Shown here one piece after another: positions 22,988-34,123 of a stretch of 64,000 nt of DNA (its first letter is position 1; each line of letters starts with the position of its first letter). The notes below the pieces were generated by a model. It searched no databases, was not told where the DNA came from, and was given only the letters and a program-made list of their open reading frames with translations. The position numbers and the translations under genes were made by a program. Source of the DNA: Lantana camara (Eukaryota; Streptophyta; Magnoliopsida; Lamiales; Verbenaceae); contig CM074860.1 of assembly GCA_037501455.1 (NCBI GenBank), forward strand, positions 53,826,501 to 53,890,500. The letters are read 5' to 3'.

Positions 22988-23500
22988 TGTAACATCCCGT
23001 TCGTCCGACTTATAAGGTACGCCTCATTTCAACCTTTTTACGTGTTTAATTATGTGATTTTTTGTTTTGTTTGGCCCTATTTTGAACTCTTTTAGAGCTT
23101 AGGGGCCTGTTTGTAATTTTCTCTTTTTTAGGGGTTTTTCGGTCACTGCTCATTTGGTCGAGATTTTGACCATCTTGGCCCCTTCAATGCGTTCGGGGCA
23201 ACGAAACGAGTCCGTAGACTCTAAGTTTGCCCAATTCTGACTTCGTTAGTCCGTTCTTCCGATAATTTTTGCGTACGAGGACCCTAGTTAAATAACCCGG
23301 ATCCTCGTTTTACGTGCCAGATCTCAGTCTCACACCCCTCTCTCCCGCTCCAGGCGTTTCACATACACCCAAGGTGTGATTTCACACACATCACCAAACT
23401 CGCTCATTTCTCGATGGAATTCAACGAACCAATAGTCCATTTCGTACACGTGTCGGGTCATAGTGCGGGGGATGTGGCGCCTCACGTGCGGGGTGCTACA
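22988..23500 (+). mobile_element. Compact solo LTR (513 bp) inside the G 3' LTR
   Basis: It starts TGTAACATCCCG and ends GGGGTGCTACA, flanked by CCTGC duplications (22,983-22,987 and 23,501-23,505). It is absent from the equivalent place of LTR-F (about 19,880), where the host string is uninterrupted. It is much shorter than the other LTRs here and unlike them apart from the tips. Confidence 0.93.
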
Positions 23501-25375
23501 CCTGCACACTAAAAATAAAAGGACAGAGGGGTCAGTCACACGGACTGAGTGAGGGGCTACCCACACACGCTATATATATATAAGGAGCAAAGCACATTAA
23601 TCACACATGCCTCGTGAACTCGGGGATAGTTTTTGCACACTAAACTTTGCCTATGATACATACATATACGGATTCTTCTCAAAACGGAACACAACTTAGC
23701 TTAATAAAATTCATACGTATCAAATCATAACGTAACATACTTATCATACCAAATCTTATTAAAACATTTTATATCTTAACTTATACTTTCAAGAAGATCA
23801 AATTTTATCTTGATTTTAAGTCTATCCCCGTTTCATGAACTTTAACAAAGCATACCTACAAACACACATGCATAACTCGGCGGGTACGAGTACATAATCC
23901 CATCCTGGGCTCCTCTAACTAATCATAACAAAATAAACATATCAAACAAACCTCCTTTCTCCGGTAATGGAAGGGTTGCGCTACCCTAACCATCCATTTT
24001 AGGTGAGGGGAGTGCAAGCTACTCCAAACCCTCAGGATCTGCATCACTCACCAAACCTCCTGGTGAGAACAGGGGTAATCCGAACTAACTGTGGAGATGT
24101 GCACTGGGGTCATAACCGTCGACCCCATGGTCGTCCCGCGTCTCCCTTACCCACAACTCTGGGGCCCATTAACCAATACGAACACAAAACATTACATACC
24201 ATTGCATAACCAACTTAACCCGCTACTGAATATAGCAAACCTAACGATCTTACCTTGCAACAACTATGTTATACATACCTCCCCGTGCCAACTCCTTAGC
24301 ATATCCATAACTAGTAGCTCCCGGCTCATAAGAGGCGCACGGTTTGAAGCATAGTTAAATGTTGCAACACCGAACAACTAAATAACAAATCAAAACAAGC
24401 ATACATAGGCTCGTACATAGCTTACATACTTGCAAAAGCTTAACATATTCTTAAACATACATATCTCGCACATAATTACATATACTTAAGGTTATAGTTC
24501 GCATGCACAGAAAACAAGCACATTTTATAGGGTTTAACTATAACCTAACCTCACCTTACACCAAAGAAACCAAGAACGAGACAAATGGTCTACCCCGGAA
24601 TCAACACGGCCAACGAGACACCACCCCGGGTGCACCTGAACAAACTGGAGACAAAATGCAAGACTTAGACTCAAGAATGAACCACATAGATGCATGGCGT
24701 ATGCATAAGCACTTAAAAGATTCAAACACATAAGCAAAGCTCATATTCAAATTAATATCACGCAAGAGAAGTCATACCACACTCAACATACTTATTAATA
24801 TCATATAGCATGTTAAGAGTAAGTTCATGTATACAAACAATGCATAACACAACAATTAATCACCTAACAAGGCACACATGCGATTCATAAAAATAATTCA
24901 CATTACTCAAGCAACATAAAATGCATATAAGAGCAAGTGCATACACATAAACATGCTAAAACAAGTTAGGAACAAGTTCGGAGGTGGGAAGATACGAGAA
25001 AAATGGAATAAGAACACAAAAAGGGGTTCCGAACGAAATCGGGCCAAAGCTGACAGTTTTCCAAAAGGAACAAGCTGTAGGAAAATGGGCATAACTTGAG
25101 TTTGAGAAATGGGAATTCTGTTTTGTTTTTTTGCAAATGAAACTATACACATATATCTTTTCGATGATATATCGCACGAATCATGGTTCAAAGGGATCCG
25201 AAAATGGCGGACCTTTGAAGTTGAATGAATGCAGAATTTTGGCGAGGTGGCGACGCCAAATTAAAACGGTTATATCTCACACTATAGAACGAATTTTGGG
25301 GTGATTCCAATTGGATATTGTTCTAGACCCAAAAGAGTTGATCGTGTCCGAACATTAGCTCAAACGAAGGTCATA

Positions 25376-25510
25376 TGAGGGGGTACCCGGCCGAGCAAAA
25401 ACAAGACAGAAATTTACCCCTGCCAGGAGAGCAGCGCAGAAATCTTTCTGCACTAAAGTACCCGCACGGGGTACTTTTTAGTCAAAAATCTACCAGCCCG
25501 GGTAGATTTT
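25376..25510. repeat. Palindrome cluster of the G 3' LTR
   Basis: AAAGTACCCG...CGGGGTACTTT at 25,455-25,477 and AAAATCTACC...GGGTAGATTTT at 25,485-25,510, preceded by decayed GGGTACCCGGCC and TTTACCCCTGCC units. The arms differ but share TACCCG/CGGGTA. Confidence 0.85.
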
Positions 25511-26489
25511 CTAGGAAGCAAAACGTGACAGAAACAAGGCTAAACACGGAAGGAACCAAAATTGATCAAACCCACCTAAAAACTCAACCAAGTCACCTCA
25601 AATTCAAGACATAAGTTCAAGTAGGCATGCTCTAACACATATCTCAAACTCAAGGCATGAAACAAGAAAGAAACCAAGTTGCCATTAAATCACCTTCAAG
25701 CTCCATTAATGGAGTTTCAAACCATATTCAACCAACACACCAAATTTTATCAATTATGGAACAAGGAAGCTTGAAATAATATCATGTAACAATCTTAGAG
25801 CCTTTGATTCAAAGATGGAGACAAGAGAGCAAATTTTCACATACATGCACTATTCATCATCTTCTCCAATTCATAGAATCAAGAAAGGAAAGCAAGATTC
25901 AATCGGGTAGAATCGAAGCACGTAATGAGAGGATCACAAATCTTACCTTGGTTCTTCGATTGGATGGTCGGATGGGGCACAAGCTTGAGCCTAAGCTTAA
26001 ATGGCCAAGGGGTTTTCTTCTTCTCTTTGTCTCTTCCCTTCTTGGTACGTGAAAAATGGGGGAGAAGAGCTGATATTTTCAGCCCTTTAAGGACTAAAAT
26101 GGGTCGATCTTGAGAGGAAACGGGGCGGGCCAAAGATTCGGTCCAAACGGATCGGATTTTAAAACGGTAGGCTAACAAACGGCTCTAGAAAAATAAAAGG
26201 TTAATATCATCAAATCCGAATCACCGAAACAAACTTAAGGACAAGGTTGAAATTCGTATTCGAATTCCCGACCTCAAGGTAGCCGGGAAGGCTCAAACAC
26301 CCTAATGATAATTAGGTCCTTAATTTGCAAGTATTGGATAATTGAGTCCAAGTACATTTAATTAAATTCTAAAGCGCACATAACTAAAATAGATTACAAA
26401 TTGACACGTAAGGCATGTGAATCACATAATTACTGAATTAAACTCTCCCGAGACTTCGTACCTGGATTGCCGAGAAGACGGGTGTTACA

Positions 26490-26525
26490 AACTCGCCCCT
26501 TTAAGAGAACCTGGTCCCCAGGTTC
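26490..26525 (-). other. Polypurine tract and hairpin of element G
   Basis: The minus-strand order is GAACCTGGGGACCAGGTTC (26,525-26,507, 8-base arms around GGA), then CTTAAAGGGGCGAG and the LTR at 26,489. The hairpin is 17 bases from the LTR, as in K. Confidence 0.75.
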
Positions 26526-26625
26526 GCCTGCTCGAGTTTCAAGCTCGAACAACTTTCCGTATTCACCCAAGTTTGAGGTTCATGACGTCCCGATGAGGGT
26601 TAGCTCGAGAAAGGTCTTCATGTAC
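26507..26625 (-). pseudogene. Pol C-terminal scrap of element G
   Basis: A short minus-strand open stretch, LGEYGKLFELETRAGEPGD followed by QVLLKGR, ends at the LTR where full elements have the end of the integrase/chromodomain frame. It is the only possible trace of pol. It could also be chance, since it is short. Confidence 0.4.
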
Positions 26626-28065
26626 AAGGGGTTTGAATCTCCAAATCTATCCGATCATTTGAATTGCTCGATCGACTCGCACGATAAAGAGGGTCTAAAG
26701 TAGATTCAACTCTCACCTTTCGAGTTCATTTGAGTCAACTCTCGAGCTCGGTATTCTCTCGAAGGGCGAAGCTACAAACTCACGCCACTTTCATCACCAA
26801 GCTCAAACCGAATCCCCTCCTTGCTCCCGATCTAAGGTCCGAAGTGTCTAACATCCGGACCCCCTTCTTACCCCACCAAAATCTTCAAGAGGTTGATGGT
26901 CTCGTTGCAAAGCTCGACCCTCATCTCACCGAAGCAACACTCTCGAACACTCAAAACACAAAATAAAACTACAAATGCATTATGCACGTGATATGCGTGT
27001 TCAAGGTACCTTTCACCAATGTGGGGAATCTCATTTGGTGGTGATTGATCAATGCTCGAAACGTTGTTGAAGTTCTTTCGTCCTCGTTGTTATTCTTGAA
27101 TGACCAATGAGTACCGATGCTGTGATAACCATCCCGCATTCCATTCCTTATTTAGCTTTTGATCTTCAAATATTACCCCTATCATGCCTCAAAGTTCCCA
27201 AGGCATTTTGTGTGGCTAGTCTCATCCCGGTCTTTATCTCACAATTGTTGCATTACTCTTGGAAACTTTCTTAGCCCAACCTTCAATTCTTAAGTGTTCT
27301 CTTGATCTTATTTTCGGGTTCCAAGAATTGAATTCTTCGGCTTTGATTTATCACCAATTGGCCTTATAGCCCGAATTCTTTCACTCGAATACATACTTAC
27401 TCGTAGAAATCCCAACGAAGAAGTATTGACTTGTAATCATAATTCCTCTTCGTTATGGTGCTCCCAAAAGTGCGATGTCAGTTCTCATATTTAGCAGCAC
27501 TCTTCTCTTGGAATATAGATAGATGCGTCCGAAGCCCTTTTTGTGACTCACATTGAACTCCTTCTCTAGCCCAAAGACATCTACTTGGGTCGTTCATATT
27601 GTTAGGTAATACAAAGCTCCCAACTCCTACTCTGATACGTTCCATAGTGTTTTTCTATCCGAGCACCCTTCTTCATTGTCGAATCTGCTTCTTACTGTCT
27701 CGTTCTTAATTCACGACTTCATTTCAGAATTTTATCTTGATTCTTTAAAGTCCCTCAAGAGCTCGACTAGACCCATCTATCCATTCCCTTTGACGTTTCA
27801 ATTCCATCTGTAGACTTCCCAAAACAATTTTCTTCAACACCGTCTTGGCGTCACCCTACACCTTTCAACCCGATTTCCAAAAAGGGGTCCTCAATTCGGC
27901 TCTTACTCTAACCAACTCTTCCAGCTTCATAGGATTCAAAACATTGAGCCCGAAAGAAGCGACATCCTATCAAGCAAACATTGAACATGCATGTTAGGTT
28001 ATCATGTCAATGCTATGCATCACGTAATTTCCACTCAAGGGCACAAGAAAGTTAAAAGTAGTAAT
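26626..28065 (-). other. Non-coding filler replacing pol in element G
   Basis: About 1.44 kb, pyrimidine-rich on the plus strand, with only short interrupted frames on both strands. I find no protease, RT, RNase H or integrase motif. It occupies the place where pol would be, between gag and the polypurine tract. Confidence 0.7.
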
Positions 28066-29090
28066 TATAGCATGATAGATAAATAAATACAGAAAATTTA
28101 AAGATGTCATGAATGTATGTGCCATGAATGCAAATACCTCCATCCTCGGATTCATTTGGGTTCTCGATCTGAAGCCTTTGCTCACGCACCCTTTGTTTTC
28201 TAGCTCTCGATTGCTCACAGTCAGAAACCATATGCTCCGTTGACCCACACGCGTAACATCTCTTCAACCTATCCCGACATGCCTCATATGTATGGTTGTC
28301 TCCTCCACAATAGGCACATGATCGGGACTCTTTCTTTGATCTCGGATAATCTCTAGTCTTATGCTTCTTTCCACGAATCTTTTTAGCTTGAGTACCACCT
28401 TGATGGGATCTTTCTTCCATCTGTAGATTTGAACAAAATTCCAATTCAACTCCCGGTCCCGAATTCTCTTCTTTTTTACCTTTAGTAAATCTCCGATTCT
28501 CGACCATTAAAGCTCTTGTTGTAGCTTTATCTCATGTGCTCGTATCCTCTGCAATTAAGGCTTCTTTACACTCATCACGAAGGTCTTCCATGAAGTGCCA
28601 AGTCTTCACCTCATCGTTTCTCATAATATGTAGCACATAAGTGCCTAACCTCTCGAATTCATTGATGTACCCCATGACCGTTTTGCCACCTTGCTTTAGG
28701 GTACAAAACTCTTCAAACCTTCGATTTCGTAAAATGGCCGGTGTATACCTCCTTCTAAACTCCTGAACGAAGGTATCCCATGTCAATCCTTCGTTCGTGG
28801 CTTCAACGTGTGGGGCAACTCTTTTCCACCATTGTCTTGCCTGTCCCTGTAGAAGTAATATGGCAAGACGAGCCATGTTTTGAGAGTTGCACGGCCATAC
28901 TTCAAAAATACTCTCTATTTCAGAGATCCATTCTTCAGCCCGGATATCATTGCATTCTCTAAACTGGGGAGGATTAAAGGTCCTGAAGTCCCTATATAAG
29001 GTTGGCATCGGATTCATAGGTTGTATCTCGGCGTGATTTTGCCCTTGATTGTAATGATGTCGATATGATGGTTGACCAAAATCTTATCGA
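28066..29090 (-). CDS. gag: Gag of element G (nearly intact, one internal TGA)
   Basis: Gag builds the particle in which element RNA is packaged and copied. The capsid core has FNPPQFREC, AEEWISEIE, ARQWWKRVAPH, FVQEFRRRYTP and the major-homology-like QGGKTVMGYINEFERL. It then has a basic linker and two complete CX2CX4HX4C zinc knuckles (CAYCGGDNHTYEAC and CYACGSTEHMVSDC). The two open segments (29,017-28,532 and 28,507-28,052) are in the same frame, split only by a TGA at about 28,532 where CGA (Arg) would fit. The frame ends GGICIHGTYIHDIF, just short of the protease active site. The first ATG region upstream (to about 29,090) is decayed. Confidence 0.88.
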
Positions 29091-29354
29091 CATGGTGGTG
29101 TCCTGAAAATCCTACAACTACAATATAAATTTATGCATGCCGGTTAGTATGTGACGATGGCACATAATTAAATCAAGTAAGAGCAATTAGATAAATGCAA
29201 TGCATCACGAGAAGTAAAAGCAGCAAAGTAATAAGAGTTCAAACGGATATCATAGCCAATCATGATGCAAATGCGTGCACATAATCACATTGTCCTATGC
29301 CATTCGACTTAGACCGACACAACACGACTCTGAGCCCGGGTTTTGCAACCCAGA

Positions 29355-29366
29355 GCTTTCATACCA
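29355..29366 (-). other. Primer binding site of element G (decayed tRNA-iMet type)
   Basis: Minus strand TGGTATGAAAGC, two changes from TGGTATCAGAGC, 8 bases inside the 5' LTR edge at 29,375. Confidence 0.75.
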
Positions 29367-30722
29367 CTTTAGGATGTAGCACCCCACACGGTGGGTCACC
29401 ATATCCCCCGTTTCATGAACTTTAACAAAGCATACCTACAAACACACATGCATAACTCGGCTGGTACTAGTACATAATCCCATCCTGGGCTCCTCTAACT
29501 AATCATAACAAAATAAACATATCAAACAAACCTCCTTTCTCCGGTGATGGAAGGGTTGCGCGACCCTAACCATCCATTTCAGGTGAGGGGAGTGCAAGCT
29601 ACTCCAAACCCTCAGGATCTCCATCACTCACCAAACCTCCTGGTGAGAACAGGGGTAATCCGAACTAACTGTGGAGATGTGAACAGGGGTCATAACCGGC
29701 GACCCCATGGTCGTCCCGGGAATCCCTTACCCACAACTCCGAGGCCCATTAACCAATACGAACGCAAAACATTACATACCATTGCATAACCAACTTAACC
29801 CGCTACTGAATATAACAAACATAACGATCTTACCTTGCAACAACTATGCTATACATACCTTCCCGTGCCAACTCCTTAGCATATCCATAACTCATAGCTC
29901 CGGGCTCATAAGTGGAGCACGGTTTGAAGCATAATTAAATGTTGCAACATCGAACAACTAAATAACAAATCAAAACAAGCGTACATAGGCTCGTACATAG
30001 CTTACATACTTACAAAAGCTTAACATATTCTTAAACATACATATCTCACACATATTTACTTATACTTAAGGTTATAGTTCGCATGCACAGAAAACGAGCA
30101 CATTTTATAGGGTTTAACAATAACCTAACCTCACCTTGCACCAAAGAAACCAAGAACGAGACAAATGGTCCACCCCGGAATCAACACGGCTAACGAGACA
30201 CCACCCCGGGTGCACCTGAACAAACTGGAGACAAAATACAAGACTTAGACTCAAGAATGAACCACATAGACGCACGGCGTATACATAAGCACTTAAAAGA
30301 TGCAAACACATAAGCGAAGCTCATATTCAAATTAATATCATGTAAGAGAAGTCATACGACACTCAACATACTCATTAATACCATATAGCATGTTAAGAGT
30401 AAGTTCATGTATACAAACAATGCATAACACAACAATTAATCACCTAACAAGGCACACATGCGATTCATACAAATAATTCACATTACTCAAGCAACATAAA
30501 ATGCATATAAGAGCAAGTGCATACACATAAACATGTTAAAACAAGTTAGGAATAAGTTCGGAGGTGGGAGGATACGAGAAAAACGGAATAAGAACACAAA
30601 AAGGGGTTCCGAGCGTATCGGCCCAAAGCTGACAATTTTCCAAAAGGAACAAGATGTAGGAAAATCGGCATAACTTGAGTTTGAGAAATGGGAATCATGT
30701 TTTGTTTCTTGGAAATGAAACT

Positions 30723-33700
30723 TGTAGCACCCTAAACCCCAAGGCACTACATCCCCCGCACTATAGCCCGATCCACATACAAAATGGCAATCCGTACATA
30801 AACCGAACATATAGCGAACGGGTGATAAGCAAGAAACAATCTAGCTAGGCGGGACTAAACCCCAATTAAACTAAAACCAAGACATGAAATTCAAAAGCGG
30901 AAGCATTATATCATCAATACATATAGGTACCATATTTACATCAAATGTATATATACTAGTAGGTACCAACATTTATCAACATCTCAATTCTCCCAAAGAT
31001 AACTAAATAATCATAACATGCTAATCTCGAATATAAGTACATGGAAATGAAATTCTAGACTCGGCTGAATGCAAGACCTGACTCAAACTCCCGCCTAGCA
31101 CGCCCATGTGTACCTGAAAAGTGAGGTTTCAGTCTACGGAAGACTGAGTGAGGGGCATAAATAAATATATATAACACAATTCACATGCAAGTTGTAGCCT
31201 CGGGTGAAGATTTGGAAAGGAAAAGAAATATAAGTTTCAAGAAAAGGCTCTTCTTCGCCCGAGATTATAACTATCAAGTTTAACATGTTAATTTATCAAT
31301 CTCATACAATACGTGGCCCGGCGAGTGAGGGCAATTCTCCAACCTTTACACCAAACGTTAACGATACATGCTTGCTTGAATGATTTAATACATGGTCATG
31401 CAATTCAATTAGCGCTCAATTAGCAATACAATCAATGAATGGAAACATGCAACAACTCGAGGACAATCCGTGGTGCCGGACCCGTCCCCAGTCTCCTTCT
31501 TCCTCCAGGTGATAGTGGGTTTGCAAGGCCCAACTATCCACGACATGGTGTACGTCGAGAACATGACTCCCACGCACGGAACTCCTTCCACCACCAAACC
31601 TCCTGGTGGCTTCGGGGGTGTTCCCAAAGTGGTGAGGATAGCGCAAGAGTTACCCGTCAGCCCTTGCTTTCCCGGTTGGCTCAAGCCACTACTCTCGGGA
31701 CCAAAAGTGCAATCATTGTACTCGCCAAAACATGCTTGAATCATGAACAATCATGGCTTGCTTGCTTGAAATTATTTATATTTTGGAAAACGTTTATAAA
31801 TATAATAGGTTTTGGCCTAAAACTCACATAAAGGTTATAAGGGTTCTATGTAACTAGAACAAAACCTCACCTGTGCAACAAAATATAACAAGGATACGCT
31901 CTAGGGAGCCTGCTCCTCGTCTACGGCCTCATTATCTGTGCAAACATGACGTGTATACGTGAGACTTGACTCAAAATGGACCAAATATGACGAACGGCAA
32001 ATATGCAACAAGATGACGAGCAATAAAAAATGTGGCATGAAAATATCTTGTTTTAGCATGTAATCAATCATATAATAGCAATTTGGGATCAAAGAAATCA
32101 TTGGAGCAAAATGTGACATTTGTAGATATTAATGCAGAAAATTTTCAGCATGCGCATGTTGTATTCAAATAAGCATAACTCCTTCATCGGAATGAATTTT
32201 AACGAACCGCAAAATTCCTAATAAACTAGACAAACATATCTATCAAACGATGTGAGGCTGAAATTCTAGTTCATTCCGAATAAATACCAGTTTTTGTTTG
32301 AATATGACACAAAGCAGAAAATTTCCTGCCGCGCTATTAGTGAAAGATGATCGTCGTTCCCTTATCAAACGAAGTCGAAACGATCTGAAAATTGGTGGAG
32401 ATACTTATAACATACCCAGAAATACACCATTAAAACAGTTTTAAAAACTTCCACCATTTAGTCTCTCTGATCAAGCCAAAACCGAAATTTGAAAATAGGG
32501 GATAGCAGGGGATGTTGCTATTTTTCTCGGGGCTCAAATCAAATCGGATTGGCACCAATTTTTGCATAGAACATCTAAAATATATCTAGAATATCCCTAT
32601 AAAACAGTTTTGAAAAATTCAAATTCGACAAGCTACAATTCGCTTTCAAATTGGGTTAAAGCAGATTCACGACAGTTTGGCGGCACCAAATTAAAACGGC
32701 CATAACTCACAAACGAAAATAGATATTGACGAACCGTAAAAAGGAGAGTGCTTTAGACTTCAAATAATTGTTACAGTAGAAATATCTGAGGAATTGGAGC
32801 AAGGGAGGGGTGTTGAGAAAATAGGGGAAAGGCAGAAAATAATTCTCAAACTATACCAACACCAAACCAAGGCAATTAAATTACTCAAAACCATCATATA
32901 TAATGCATATATGTTCAAAGTATCATAAAATACAAGATAAAAAATCAAACCATGCTTGATCATCAAGATTTCCCCCTTTCTAGTTCATATAAAATTCCAT
33001 CACATAATCTCAAGTTTTGCAAGAATTCCTAAATCAAATCATGGTATAATCATATATTCATGTCTCTAACAAGCAGTAATCCATAGATTTCATGAAGTCT
33101 CAAACCCTAGCTATCATGAAATTCATCAAGGATCATGAATTCAACCATACATCCACCTTGAAGCTAAAGAAATAGAGAAGGGAGATGAAGATGATGATCA
33201 AGCTTCAAAACTATGAAATTCTCTTGGAAATCTTGATGAGAATTTGATGAAATCTTTTCTCCCTTTTCTTGGATGAACCGTAGCAATGGAGAAGCAAATA
33301 GGTTGGTGATTTTGGGATGAAAGTGATCTTGGAGGCATGGAGATGGTTTATACCGTGATTCATCACATTTTGAAATATGTGAAATGCTCAAATTGCAATT
33401 TAGTCCTCCAACTTGGTAAGTCATGCAATCAAGTATAAATGGTTTGCTAAATGATCAATTATTTCCTTGGAAAAGTTATGCAATTTGATCCTTGACTTTA
33501 AAGAAATGATCATGTAAGGACAATTAAATCACTTCCGGTAATTATTTCACGTAACAATTATTTTCCAAGTCATGAAACAATTTTCTCAATGATATGAATT
33601 CAGATAATTCACATAAATATAATTGTATGCGATTTATAAAATTTATGATGACATGTAGGAGAATAAGAGATAATAAAATAAAATAAGTTCCTAACGCTCA

Positions 33701-33751
33701 CAAGCTCACACGTGGCGTGCTTACCTGCTCGTCCGAAACCGGGGCGTTACA
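30723..33751 (-). mobile_element. Solo LTR-H (Ty3/gypsy, minus strand, 3,029 bp)
   Basis: Plus-strand edges TGTAGCACCC and GGGGCGTTACA, flanked by AAACT duplications (30,718-30,722 and 33,752-33,756). It interrupts the 5' LTR of G, whose sequence continues unbroken across it. An acceptor-like TTTGCACAG lies at about 31,938-31,946 (minus). I see no clear palindrome cluster in it. No coding sequence is seen. Confidence 0.95.
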
Positions 33752-33989
33752 AAACTAGACACATAGATCTTTCCAACGATATATGGCATGAATCGTGGTT
33801 CAAAGGGATCCGAAAATGGCGGAGGTTTGAAATTGAATGAATGCAGAATTTCGGCGAGGTGGCGACACCAAATTAACACGGCTATATCTCACAATCTAGA
33901 ATGAATTTTGGGGTGATTCCAATTGGAGATTGTTCTAGACTAAAAAAGGTTGATCATGTCTGAAAATTAGCTCAAACGGAGGTCATATG

Positions 33990-34123
33990 AGGGTTACCCG
34001 GCCGGGAAAAAACAAGACAGAAATTTACCCGGCCGGGGAGAGCAGTCCAGAAATCTACCTGCACTAAAGTACCCGCCCGGGTACTTTTTAGTGCAAAAAT
34101 CTACCCGCCCAGATAGATTTTTT
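33990..34123. repeat. Palindrome cluster of the G 5' LTR
   Basis: AAAGTACCCG/CGGGTACTTT at 34,066-34,087 is a perfect 22-base palindrome around CC. It is followed by AAAATCTACC...GATAGATTTT at about 34,096-34,121 and preceded by TTACCCGGCCGGG units at 33,994-34,037. These are the same units as in the other G LTR but better preserved. Confidence 0.88.

Larger units (their letters stand above)
22517..26489 (-). mobile_element. 3' LTR of element G
   Basis: Plus-strand edges TGTAGCAGCCC at 22,517 and GGTGTTACA at 26,489, the right edge touching the polypurine tract. Its length is 3,973 bases including a 513-base solo LTR and its 5-base duplication. On the minus strand a donor-like CAAG/GTAAGA lies at 25,942-25,946 and acceptor-like TTCAG/CCAG sites at about 24,636-24,647, with palindromes between. 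No coding content is seen. Confidence 0.9.

Noticed and set aside
25879..26178. 99-codon minus frame, repeated at 34,498-34,830, as a conserved LTR protein
   Set aside because: It is conserved only because the two sites are the two LTRs of one element; length and start differ between copies and it crosses the donor-like site.
31409..31831. Overlapping frames of 76-130 codons on both strands
   Set aside because: They lie within solo LTR-H in a locally GC-richer patch; no family resemblance and mutual overlap indicate chance.
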